Assembly (NCBI GenBank): GCA_964597685.1
Contig: CAZQZC010000073.1
Coordinates: forward strand, 1 to 12,691
Length of the DNA: 12,691 nucleotides
Reading direction: 5' to 3'
Source of the DNA: JBCBTJ01 sp964597685
GTDB taxonomy: Bacteria; Pseudomonadota; Alphaproteobacteria; Caulobacterales; Hyphomonadaceae
Numbering within the stretch: the first letter of the stretch is position 1; every line of letters starts with the position of its first letter. The position numbers and the translations under genes are program-made. Under the pieces are notes generated by a model. It ran no database searches. It was not told the origin of the DNA and saw nothing but the letters and a program-made list of their open reading frames with translations. This document shows positions 1 to 7,096 of this stretch, piece by piece.

Positions 1-2812
1 GCTTCACCGCCGAGTTCGGATTGTCGCCGTTCGGCAACGGCTCGTAGCGATCCCGGTCCTCGCCGCCCTCGCCCGAGACGGACTTCGCGCCGATGCGGTT
101 CATGGCGATGTTGAGGGTGCCGTGGGCCTCGGGGCTGAGCGCGCCAAGCGACATGCCGGGCGTGACAAAGCGCTTGCGGATCCCGTTGATCGACTGAACG
201 TCGTCTAACGGTTTGGCGGGCCGTTTCGATCGAAAGTCCAAAAGATCCCGCAATTGCACCGGCTCGCGCGACGACAATGCGCTGACATATTTTCGATAGA
301 TCCCATAATCGCCCCGATCGCAGGCGGCCTGGAGCGTGTGGATCAAAGTTCCGTCCAGGGCGTGCGGCTCGCCGCTGGCCCTCAGACGGTAGAAGCCGCC
401 GACGGGCAGGGCGACGACGTCCTCGTCGAAGGCTTGTTCGTGGCGAACCAGGGCGTTTTCTTCCAGACCCGCAAGGCCAAGCCCTGAGATCCGGCTGGTC
501 ATGCCCGGGAAGTAATCGGCGACGAGCGCGCGCGACAGGCCGAGCGCTTCGAAATTGTACCCGCCCCGATAGGACGAGATGACCGAAATCCCCATCTTCG
601 AGAGGATTTTGAGGAGCCCGGCCTCGATCGCGTCCTTGTAGGATTTCACGCATTCACCGAGCGACCTCTCGCCAAACAGGCCGCGCGCATGTCGATCGGC
701 GATCGCCTCCTGGGCGAGGTATGCGTTGACGCAGGTTGCGCCGACGCCGACCAGAACGGCGAAATAGTGCGTGTCCATGCACTCGGCAGAGCGCACCGTG
801 ATCGAGCAAAAGGTCCGCAGGCCCTCGGACACGAGGTGTGAGTGCACGGCGCCGGCGGCGAGGATCATGGGGATCGCAATCCGGTCGGCGCTTTGCTTTT
901 CGTCGGTGAGAACGATGTGTTCGCGGCCCGCCCGCACGGCGTCTTCGGCCTCGCTGCGTATCCGGTCGATGGCCGCCTTCAGCGCCGCGCCGTCGGCCTT
1001 CGCGCCGTCGCGTTCGAAGGTGCAATCGATTTCGACGACGCCGACGCCCAGCGCCTCGCGCAGCCTTTGGTACATGCCGTTGGAGAGAAACGGGCTTTCC
1101 AGGACAAACACGTCCTGCTGAGCTTCGTCGGCGGCGAGGATGTTGCCGAGATTCTTGAAGCGGGTCTTCAGACTCATCACCCGGTCTTCGCGCAGGGGGT
1201 CGATCGGCGGATTGGTGACTTGCGAAAAGTCCTGCCGGAAAAAGTGCGAGAGCGGGCGATAGGCGTCGGAGATCACCGCCGGCGGCGTGTCGTCGCCCAT
1301 GGAGCCGATCGCCTCTTTCCCCGTCTCCGCCATTGGCGCGAGGATGAGTTCGAGGTCTTCGAGCGTCACGCCTGCTGCGGTTTGGCGGCGAGACAAATCC
1401 TCTCGGTCGAACATGCGGGGCTCCGGCCCGGGACCGATGCGCGGCTCAAGCTCTTTCACGTTGGCGAGCCAGCGCTCATAGGGGTTCTCGCGCGCGAGAA
1501 GGTCGATGATGTCGCGGTGTTCGTAGAATCGGCCGGATTCGAGATCGGCCGCGATCAATCCGCCCGCGGCGACCCTGCCCTTGCGCACGATCCGCTCCTC
1601 CGCGAGCGGGCACATGCCCGCTTCCGAGCCGACCGCCAGGATGTCGTCGGCCGTCAGCGCATAGCGCAGCGGGCGCAATCCGTTCCGGTCAAGTCCCGCA
1701 ATCGCCCATCGCCCGTCATAGGCTGCAATCGCCGCCGGCCCGTCCCAGGGCTCCATCACCGCATTGCAGTACGCATAGAGCGCGGCGTGGCTGTCGGGCA
1801 TGATCGAGGCGCGCTTTGACCAGGCCTCCGGGATCAAGAGCGCCTTCGCCATGGGCGCGGAGCGGCCGGCCTTCACCAGCATTTCGAACACTGCATCGAG
1901 CGCGCCGGAATCCGACATGCCCGGCGCGACGACGGGCTTCACGTCGTCCTGGTAGTCGCCGAACGCCTCCGAGGCCATCTTGATCTCGTGCGAGCGGATC
2001 CAATTGAGGTTGCCGCGCAGCGTGTTGATCTCCCCGTTGTGGGCGAGCATCCGGAATGGCTGGGCCAGCGCCCATTGGGGAAATGTGTTGGTGGAATAGC
2101 GTTGGTGATAGATCGCGACGGCGGAGGTGAAGCGCGCGTCCTTCAGGTCCGGGTAGAAGGCGTCGATGTCTTCGGCCAGGAACATGCCTTTGTAGATCAG
2201 CGAGTTTTGGCTCAGCGAGCAGACATAGAAGCCGGGTATCGCAGCCTGGCGCGCCCGGCGCTCGATGCGGCGACGACAGAGATAGAGGGCGCGCTCCAAT
2301 TCATCGGCCGGTCGGTTGCGGCCGTCGCGAAACATGATCTGCTCGATCTCGGGGCGCGTGTCGGCGGCCTTGCGTCCGATAAATGCGACGTCCACGGGCG
2401 GTTGCCGCCAGCCGAAAATGTAGAAGCCGAAATGCAGGATCTCGGTTTCCACGATGGCGCGGGCCGCCTCCTGGGCGGCGAGGTCGGTGCGCGGCAGGAA
2501 GATCTGGCCGACGCAGATCGGCGCCTCCGTCGGCTCGTGGCCGGTGCGGGCGACGTGTTCGCGGAAGAAATCCTGGGGCACGTCGACGCGGATGCCGGCG
2601 CCGTCGCCGGTTTTGCCGTCGGCGTCGACGGCGCCGCGGTGCCAGACGTTTTTCAAGGCGCGCACGCCCATCTCCACGATCTCCCGTCGCGGCTTGCCGT
2701 CGAGCGCGGCGACCAGGCCGACGCCGCAGGCGTCGTGCTCGTGCGCGGGATCATAGGCGTTCTCTGCGTTCAGGCGGTCGCGGAGGGCGGCGTGGGTTTT
2801 GATATCGGTCAT
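1..2812 (-). CDS. gltB: Glutamate synthase (NADPH) large subunit, partial (3' end beyond window)
   Basis: This is the large (alpha) subunit of glutamate synthase. It hydrolyses glutamine and passes the ammonia to 2-oxoglutarate to make glutamate in the cytoplasm, using electrons from GltD. The window holds the first 937 codons of a protein that is usually about 1,500 residues. Residues 1-28 look like the propeptide removed to expose Cys29 (context HDACGVG), the class II glutamine amidotransferase nucleophile. Further family landmarks are RYSTNTFPQW (about 238-247), HNGEINT (about 258-264) and MEPWDGPAA (from 353). The central domain includes GISVISSYRGGYNFE (from 741), and the FMN domain has begun with MSLGALSPEAHG (from 887). 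The 3Fe-4S cysteines lie outside the window. The start ATG overlaps the stop of the upstream GFA gene as ATGA and has no clear Shine-Dalgarno sequence, so translation is probably coupled. No stop or frame change was found across the segments checked. Confidence 0.97.
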   Translation of the reverse strand, partial: MTDIKTHAALRDRLNAENAYDPAHEHDACGVGLVAALDGKPRREIVEMGVRALKNVWHRGAVDADGKTGDGAGIRVDVPQDFFREHVARTGHEPTEAPICVGQIFLPRTDLAAQEAARAIVETEILHFGFYIFGWRQPPVDVAFIGRKAADTRPEIEQIMFRDGRNRPADELERALYLCRRRIERRARQAAIPGFYVCSLSQNSLIYKGMFLAEDIDAFYPDLKDARFTSAVAIYHQRYSTNTFPQWALAQPFRMLAHNGEINTLRGNLNWIRSHEIKMASEAFGDYQDDVKPVVAPGMSDSGALDAVFEMLVKAGRSAPMAKALLIPEAWSKRASIMPDSHAALYAYCNAVMEPWDGPAAIAAYDGRWAIAGLDRNGLRPLRYALTADDILAVGSEAGMCPLAEERIVRKGRVAAGGLIAADLESGRFYEHRDIIDLLARENPYERWLANVKELEPRIGPGPEPRMFDREDLSRRQTAAGVTLEDLELILAPMAETGKEAIGSMGDDTPPAVISDAYRPLSHFFRQDFSQVTNPPIDPLREDRVMSLKTRFKNLGNILAADEAQQDVFVLESPFLSNGMYQRLREALGVGVVEIDCTFERDGAKADGAALKAAIDRIRSEAEDAVRAGREHIVLTDEKQSADRIAIPMILAAGAVHSHLVSEGLRTFCSITVRSAECMDTHYFAVLVGVGATCVNAYLAQEAIADRHARGLFGERSLGECVKSYKDAIEAGLLKILSKMGISVISSYRGGYNFEALGLSRALVADYFPGMTSRISGLGLAGLEENALVRHEQAFDEDVVALPVGGFYRLRASGEPHALDGTLIHTLQAACDRGDYGIYRKYVSALSSREPVQLRDLLDFRSKRPAKPLDDVQSINGIRKRFVTPGMSLGALSPEAHGTLNIAMNRIGAKSVSGEGGEDRDRYEPLPNGDNPNSAVK

Positions 2813-3231
2813 GCGTCGTTGGATCCGGCGTATTTGGCGAAGACCTCCGCCCCCGTCAGGCGCGGGGCGTTGTCTGAAAAGTCATACCAGTCGGGCTTGT
2901 CGTCGACGAAGATATGCTCGGAGACCTCAAGGCCCTCTGGCAAGTCGAAAAGTCCAGCCTGTGCGGAGTCGAGCGGCTTGCCCTTGAGCTGATAAAAAAG
3001 CGTCGCGCCGCACGTTTTGCAGAAGGATCGCGTCGCCCAATCGGAGCTTTCGTAGACCCCGATCTGGTCGTGTCCGGAAACGATGTCGACGCCGTTCCCA
3101 AAGAAGATGGCCATGCCCGGCCCGCCATGCCAATGCAGGCACTGGCCGCAATGACAGATGTGAAGGCTCGGCGTTCCCTTGCCGCGCAATGTCACGGCGC
3201 CGCACAGGCAATGTCCGTCACAGGTCGCCAT
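2809..3231 (-). CDS. GFA-family (CENP-V/GFA) zinc-binding protein
   Basis: This 140-residue protein has the GFA fold, named after the glutathione-dependent formaldehyde-activating enzyme. The zinc-ligand pattern is visible: C8 and C10 (HCLCGAV), C26, C28 and C31 (CHCGQC), and C71 and C74 (FCKTCGA). Family members are small cytoplasmic proteins that bind structural and catalytic zinc. Some are annotated as S-(hydroxymethyl)glutathione synthase, but many have no proven activity, so a formaldehyde role here is only a possibility. It has a near-perfect Shine-Dalgarno sequence, and its TGA stop overlaps the gltB start as ATGA. It sits between csaA and gltB in the glutamate synthase operon, an unusual place for it. 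No adjacent formaldehyde dehydrogenase gene is present to support detoxification. The fold assignment is firm; the substrate is unknown. Confidence 0.9.
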   Translation of the reverse strand: MATCDGHCLCGAVTLRGKGTPSLHICHCGQCLHWHGGPGMAIFFGNGVDIVSGHDQIGVYESSDWATRSFCKTCGATLFYQLKGKPLDSAQAGLFDLPEGLEVSEHIFVDDKPDWYDFSDNAPRLTGAEVFAKYAGSNDA

Positions 3232-3237
3232 TTCAAA

Positions 3238-3245
3238 CCTCCTTA
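3238..3245 (-). promoter_or_regulatory. Strong Shine-Dalgarno of the GFA gene, fused with the csaA stop codon
   Basis: Read on the minus strand, TAAGGAGG lies 6 nt before the GFA start ATG. The AAGGAGG core is a near-full match to the anti-Shine-Dalgarno sequence. Its first three bases, TAA, are the stop codon of the csaA-like gene. Ribosomes ending csaA would therefore terminate on top of the next ribosome-binding site. It is the strongest ribosome-binding site I see in the window, which suggests the small GFA protein is made in quantity compared with gltB, which has no clear site of its own. Confidence 0.85.
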
Positions 3246-3614
3246 GCTCAGGCGGGCGCCGTTCGGCGTGTCGCCGTCAGGTCCAATCAAGCGGATCGCG
3301 CCATCTGCGTCCGCCACGCCGAGGGTCAGAACGTCTGACACGAACGGCCCGATCCGGCGCGGCGGAAAGTTCACGACGGCGAGAATCTGGCGGCCCACCA
3401 AATCCTCGGCGGCGTAGCGATCGAGGATTCGAGCCGAACTGCCAAGCACGCCCACACCGTCCCCAAAGTCGATCCGCAATCCCATGGAGGGGTTCCGCAA
3501 ACCATCGAGCGGTTCGGCCGAGAGCACCCGTCCCACGCGGATGTCGAGTTGCAGGAAAGTCTCGAAATCGGTTTCCGCGGCTTTCGGCGCGGCTGGGTCG
3601 AACACGACGTGCAT
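3243..3614 (-). CDS. csaA: CsaA-like tRNA-binding (OB-fold) protein
   Basis: This 123-residue protein matches the CsaA family, a homodimeric OB-fold protein related to the C-terminal tRNA-binding domain of methionyl-tRNA synthetase. In Bacillus subtilis CsaA has chaperone-like and secretion-related activity. Visible signatures are LDIRVGRV (23-30), RIDFGDGVGVLGSSARI (47-63) and the C-terminal NFPPRRIGPFVSDVLTLG (82-99), which is the family hallmark. The length is about 10 residues above the usual 110, all in an N-terminal extension. The start ATG lies 4 nt after the gltD stop, with GGAG placed 7 nt upstream across the end of gltD. It is thus tightly packed between gltD and the GFA gene. There is no known reason for a tRNA-binding protein inside a glutamate synthase operon. 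Family assignment is confident; the cellular role here is not. Confidence 0.92.
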   Translation of the reverse strand: MHVVFDPAAPKAAETDFETFLQLDIRVGRVLSAEPLDGLRNPSMGLRIDFGDGVGVLGSSARILDRYAAEDLVGRQILAVVNFPPRRIGPFVSDVLTLGVADADGAIRLIGPDGDTPNGARLS

Positions 3615-3618
3615 CTGG

Positions 3619-5070
3619 CTACTCCGCCGCGACGAGGTCGGCGCTCGTGCGCGCCTCAGCCTTCAGATATCGATCGATGGCCGCCGCCGCGTCGCGGCCG
3701 TCCTTGATCGCCCAGACGACCAGCGACGCGCCGCGGACGATATCGCCGGCGGCGAACACGCCCTTCAGATTGGTCGTCATGGATGTGTAGTCGATCCGCA
3801 CCGCGCCCCAGCGGTTCACCGTCAGCGCCGGCTCGTCCCAGAGCGCCGGCAGATCTTCGGGGTCGAAGCCGAGCGCCTTGATGACCATGTCGGCCTTCAC
3901 TTCGAACGTTTCGCTCGTCTTCTCAGGCGCCTGGCGGCCCGAAGCGTCCGGCGCGCCAAGCCGCATCCGGTTCGCCCGCACGGCCTTGGCCTTGTTCGCC
4001 TTGGTGTGGAGGATCGCTTCAGGCGCGGCCAGCCATTCGAAGACGACGCCTTCCTCCTCCGCGTTCGCCACTTCGCGTTGGGAGCCCGGCATGTTCGCCC
4101 GATCACGGCGGTAGAGACAGGTCACGGATGTCGCGCCCTGGCGCACCGCCGTGCGCACACAATCCATGGCCGTGTCGCCGCCGCCGATCACAACAACACG
4201 CTTGCCGTCGGCGTTCAGGACGCCGTCGTCATAGGCCGGGACCGCGTCGCCGAAGCCCTTGCGGTTTGACGCGGTGAGATAATCGAGCGCCGCGTGGACG
4301 CCCGTCGCGCCGACCCCCGGCAGTTTCAGATCGCGCGCCGCGTAGACGCCGGTGGCGAGCAGAACGGCGTCGTGGCGCACGCGCAGATCGGCGAAGGAGA
4401 GGTCGCGGCCAATCTCCGTATTCAACTGAAATTCTATGCCGCCTTCGGCGAGATGGTCGTGGCGGCGCTGGACGATATGCTTTTCAAGCTTGAAGCCTGG
4501 AATGCCATAGACCAGCAGCCCGCCGACGCGGTCGTAGCGATCATAGACCACGACCTTGTATCCCTTGCGGCGAAGTTGTTCAGCGGCCGCCAATCCCCCG
4601 GGCCCCGCCCCGACAATGCCGACGGATTGGCCTTTTTCCCGCGGCGGGCGGATGGGCTTCACCCAGCCTTCCCGCCAAGCCGCGTCGGTGATGTGCCGTT
4701 CGACCGCGCCGATTGTCACGGTGCCGTGGCCGGATTGCTCAATCGTGCACACGCCCTCGCAAAGCCGATCTTGCGGGCAGATCCGTCCGCAGATCTCCGG
4801 CATGTTGTTCGTCGCCGACGAGACGGCGTAAGCCTCCTCCAGTCGATCTTCGGCGGCGAGCAGCAGCCAATCCGGAATATTGTTGGAGAGCGGGCACCCC
4901 TGCTGACAGAAAGGTACGCCGCACTGACTGCAGCGGGCCGCTTGGGCCGCGGCGGCGTCTGCGGAATAGTCGCCGTAGATTTCGCGGAAGTCTGCGGCGC
5001 GATCGCCAGCGCTTCGCTTTTCGGGCGTTGTGCGGTCGAGTCGCGTAAACTGAAGCATGGGCTTCGCCAT
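3619..5070 (-). CDS. gltD: Glutamate synthase (NADPH) small subunit
   Basis: This is the small (beta) subunit of glutamate synthase. It takes electrons from NADPH through FAD and 4Fe-4S clusters to the large subunit. The 483 residues fit the usual length. Cysteines for the two low-potential clusters are present: C47, C50, C55 and C59 (CSQCGVPFCQQGC) and C94, C98, C104 and C108 (CGRICPQDRLCEGVC). The FAD Rossmann motif is GAGPGG at 154-159, followed by RVGGLLVYGIPGFKLEK. The NADPH motif is IGGGDTAMDC near 295-304. The C-terminal FAD segment includes GVFAAGDIVRGASLVVWAI. A CGGAG ribosome-binding site lies 6 nt before the ATG. It is the first gene of a minus-strand operon with csaA, the GFA gene and gltB, and is divergent from uppP. 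A GATAAT box at 5091-5096 (minus strand) could be its -10 element, but no good -35 is seen. Confidence 0.98.
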   Translation of the reverse strand: MAKPMLQFTRLDRTTPEKRSAGDRAADFREIYGDYSADAAAAQAARCSQCGVPFCQQGCPLSNNIPDWLLLAAEDRLEEAYAVSSATNNMPEICGRICPQDRLCEGVCTIEQSGHGTVTIGAVERHITDAAWREGWVKPIRPPREKGQSVGIVGAGPGGLAAAEQLRRKGYKVVVYDRYDRVGGLLVYGIPGFKLEKHIVQRRHDHLAEGGIEFQLNTEIGRDLSFADLRVRHDAVLLATGVYAARDLKLPGVGATGVHAALDYLTASNRKGFGDAVPAYDDGVLNADGKRVVVIGGGDTAMDCVRTAVRQGATSVTCLYRRDRANMPGSQREVANAEEEGVVFEWLAAPEAILHTKANKAKAVRANRMRLGAPDASGRQAPEKTSETFEVKADMVIKALGFDPEDLPALWDEPALTVNRWGAVRIDYTSMTTNLKGVFAAGDIVRGASLVVWAIKDGRDAAAAIDRYLKAEARTSADLVAAE

Positions 5071-5299
5071 AACGGGCTCCGGTCTGGAAGATTATCGCCA
5101 ATTGCCTGCTTTTTGGCCAGCGCGCAAGACGTATTCTCCCCAATAAATATCACATCGATATATCTTTGCAACGAAGATGCGGCTTCCGACGCGACCGTAC
5201 TGGCCGTATCGCATAATAATTATCGAGTTAATATATATTTGTCGCTTGGCGCGTCGTCGCGAATATCGCATGGAAAGCTGCCGTCACCGAAAGACAGAT
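5071..5299. promoter_or_regulatory. AT-rich divergent promoter region between gltD and uppP
   Basis: This 229-base non-coding region separates two divergent genes, so it must hold the promoters of both. Bases 5141-5240 have 38 G or C in 100 by hand count, far below the surrounding coding DNA. The stretch 5211-5240 is nearly all A and T (ATAATTAT, then TAATATATATTT). A short dyad, ATATC-N5-GATAT, spans 5147-5161, and GATATATC at 5157-5164 is palindromic. A possible -10 for gltD (GATAAT, minus strand) lies at 5091-5096. I could not find a convincing -35/-10 pair for uppP. gltBD promoters in other bacteria are controlled by nitrogen and leucine-responsive regulators that like AT-rich DNA; whether that holds here is inference. 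I see no small gene or RNA in it. Confidence 0.5.
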
Positions 5300-6145
5300 A
5301 TGTCCGTCCTGCAGCTCGTTCTTATTGGCTTTATCCAGGGGATCACCGAATGGCTGCCGATCTCCTCCTCAGCGCATGTGCTGCTCGCCGCCGACTATTT
5401 CGCCCTGGAGGGCCGCGACGAGCTGTTGATCAACGCGGTGTCGAACGCCGGGACGCTCGCCGCGATGCTGCTCTATTTTCGCCGGGACGTGGCGGCGGCC
5501 GTCTTGGGGGGATTTGAGCTCCTGGCTGCGCCGATGCGGCGGGATGCGTTGTCCCCTGGAGCCCGGCTTGCGCTGCATATCCTCGCTGCGACGCCGTTCG
5601 CGTTGGCCGCAGGTTACCTCTATGCGCAATTGCCTGACGAGGCGCTCGGTCCGCTCAGGTCGCCGCTGACGATCGCCGCCTCAACCGCGGTGTTCGGGGC
5701 CGCGCTTTGGTGGGCCGACATCGCCGGTGGCCGCGCCCGCAATGCGGCGGACATGACACTTGGCCACGCAATCCTAATCGGCGCGACCCAGGCCGTCGCC
5801 GCCATTATTCCTGGCGCGTCGCGGTCGGGCGTCACCATGACGGCGGCCCGAGCCCTCGGTTATGAGCGTGCGGAGGCGGCGCGCTTCGCCATGTTGATCG
5901 GATTGCCGGTCTTGGCGGCGGTCAGCCTGTACGCCGTGCTTCAACTCGCTGACGCGGATGCCGGCGGCCAGGCCACGCTGCAGGACGGCCTGATCGTCGC
6001 GGGCGTCGCATTCGTCTCCGGCTATGCATCGATCGCCGGGCTTATGGCCCTGTTGAAGCGGATGAGCTTTCTGCCCTTCGTAATCTACCGGTTCGCGTTG
6101 GCTGGGGCGATCCTATTGGCGACGCCCGCCGCATCTCTGCTCTAA
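5300..6145 (+). CDS. uppP: Undecaprenyl-diphosphate phosphatase (UppP/BacA family)
   Basis: This integral inner-membrane enzyme removes a phosphate from undecaprenyl diphosphate to regenerate the lipid carrier for peptidoglycan and surface polysaccharide synthesis. Overproduction of the family gives bacitracin resistance. The 281 residues compare with 273 in E. coli. Motif 1 is Q13-xxx-E17 followed by WLPISSSAH, with His26. Motif 2 is PGASRSGVT at 171-179, with Arg175. Many hydrophobic segments span the protein. I chose the ATG at 5300 because the UppP N-terminus (MSVLQLVLIGFIQGITEW) begins exactly there. The frame stays open upstream to 5177, but that part is polar and unlike the family, and another ATG at 5270 is less likely. 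The ribosome-binding site is weak (AAAGACAG). It is the only plus-strand gene, divergent from gltD and convergent with the DUF4105 gene. It ends in TAA. Confidence 0.96.
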   Translation: MSVLQLVLIGFIQGITEWLPISSSAHVLLAADYFALEGRDELLINAVSNAGTLAAMLLYFRRDVAAAVLGGFELLAAPMRRDALSPGARLALHILAATPFALAAGYLYAQLPDEALGPLRSPLTIAASTAVFGAALWWADIAGGRARNAADMTLGHAILIGATQAVAAIIPGASRSGVTMTAARALGYERAEAARFAMLIGLPVLAAVSLYAVLQLADADAGGQATLQDGLIVAGVAFVSGYASIAGLMALLKRMSFLPFVIYRFALAGAILLATPAASLL

Positions 6146-6268
6146 AAGTACAATAATTACAGTGTCTGGACGCGATTCCATCGGCGTCCTGGCGGGAAAC
6201 TGGTTCGAGTGCGCCGCCCTGCATGCGCAGCCCGCGGCGTCCGCCCGCTGCGTTGTCGCGTTCAAGTT
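6146..6268. other. Convergent intergenic region with two stem-loops
   Basis: This 123-base gap lies between the 3' ends of uppP and the DUF4105 gene. Two inverted repeats are visible. The first is GGACGC (6168-6173) pairing with GCGTCC (6184-6189) around a 10-nt loop. The second is compound: CGCCGC (6212-6217) pairs with GCGGCG (6234-6239), enclosing CTGC/GCAG (6219-6222 with 6227-6230) around ATGC. Neither is followed by a clear run of T on either strand, so they are not textbook intrinsic terminators. They could still end transcription or stabilise 3' ends from both sides. No open frame of note is seen. Confidence 0.4.
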
Positions 6269-7096
6269 TTAGCGGGACGCGAGAACACCCAATAGAGCGC
6301 GGTCAAAGTCGCGGCTTGCGAGGGTGTTCAGCCTTATGACGTCTTCGGTGACCAGCGCCATGCGCTTCGCGTTTTCGTACGAGTCGGCACTTGCGATGGC
6401 CCCGCGGTCGAATAGATCGCGCGGCGCCAGGCCGGTCAACAAATGCCCCAGGCTCCAGGGCGCGTTGGCGACCTGGGCCAGCTCGTTGGTGCAATTGGAT
6501 GTGAACGTGTTGTAGAACCGCGCGCGCTCGGCCACCGCCTTGCTCGTCGCGGCCAAGTCCAAGAAGAAGGTGCGCGCGGTCTCCTCTGGCAAGCTCAGGG
6601 GGAAGGCGTAGAGATCGTGGTTGAGGTAGACCGCGCGGCGCGTCATCAGGTCCTTGGCCGACCCCCAAACATAGATCAGCTCGAAAGCGTTCAGCGCGCC
6701 GGGGAGAATGGAATACGGCTCGCCCACCTCCCGGCGGGCCTCGATCGTGAGGCCTATCGCCTCGCCGCCTTCGAACTCGAACACTAGAAAAGTGTGGCCG
6801 AACAGATCATTGCCGGCAAAGGGCTGCAACACGAACCAGATCTTGCGCAGATCGCGGGCGTTCGCCACGGCGTTCCGATAAGCCCTGGAGACCGGTCCCT
6901 GCCCGTCATAGCGCCAATCGCGAACCTCATTGATCCGCACGACGTCGCCCGCAAGTTCGACCTCGGGCGCCCGCGCCAGATGCTCAACCCAATCGCGATC
7001 GAGCCGCGGCGTCTTCATGTAAACGGCGGCGAGAAAGACGCCGAAAGCGGCCAGCGCCGCCAGCAGGAGAGGACGGAGGGCGTCCTGCGGCTTCAT
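6269..7096 (-). CDS. DUF4105 (Lnb N-terminal periplasmic domain) protein
   Basis: This 275-residue protein has a hydrophobic N-terminal segment (about 8-26) that would act as a membrane anchor or signal, leaving the rest in the periplasm. The body matches the DUF4105 family: VRDWRYDG (58-65), FGHTFLVFEF with His101, GLTIEARREVGEPYS (115-129), and the NCT motif with Cys202 in FTSNCTNEL. The conserved His and Cys resemble a cysteine-hydrolase-like or acyltransferase-like site. The Pfam family has been named after Lnb, a lipoprotein N-acylation factor, but this protein has only the soluble domain and no multi-spanning membrane part. The start ATG overlaps the stop of the FMN-GOGAT-like gene as ATGA with no clear Shine-Dalgarno sequence, so translation is probably coupled. 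The actual substrate is unknown. The family call comes from motif recall, not a search. Confidence 0.85.
   Translation of the reverse strand: MKPQDALRPLLLAALAAFGVFLAAVYMKTPRLDRDWVEHLARAPEVELAGDVVRINEVRDWRYDGQGPVSRAYRNAVANARDLRKIWFVLQPFAGNDLFGHTFLVFEFEGGEAIGLTIEARREVGEPYSILPGALNAFELIYVWGSAKDLMTRRAVYLNHDLYAFPLSLPEETARTFFLDLAATSKAVAERARFYNTFTSNCTNELAQVANAPWSLGHLLTGLAPRDLFDRGAIASADSYENAKRMALVTEDVIRLNTLASRDFDRALLGVLASR

Noticed and set aside
842..1819. Long plus-strand open frame (325 codons) opposite gltB
   Set aside because: It lies codon-on-codon opposite gltB. In that register stops arise only from TTA, CTA and TCA sense codons, which are rare in GC-rich genes, so long antisense frames are expected. 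The protein is rich in Arg, Ala and Gly and matches nothing I recognise.
1988..2992. Long plus-strand open frame (334 codons) opposite gltB and the GFA gene
   Set aside because: Same antisense register as the previous case over gltB, low-complexity composition, and it crosses the boundary of two well-supported genes.
5177..5299. In-frame N-terminal extension of uppP
   Set aside because: The 41 extra residues are polar, arginine-rich and unlike the UppP N-terminus, and would use the AT-rich promoter region as coding sequence. The family N-terminus begins at the ATG at 5300.
3484..5517. Two plus-strand open frames opposite csaA and gltD (3484-4269 and 4294-5517)
   Set aside because: They are in exact antisense register to gltD, and the second also runs through the AT-rich promoter region and overlaps the start of uppP in another frame. 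gltD is certain from its motifs.
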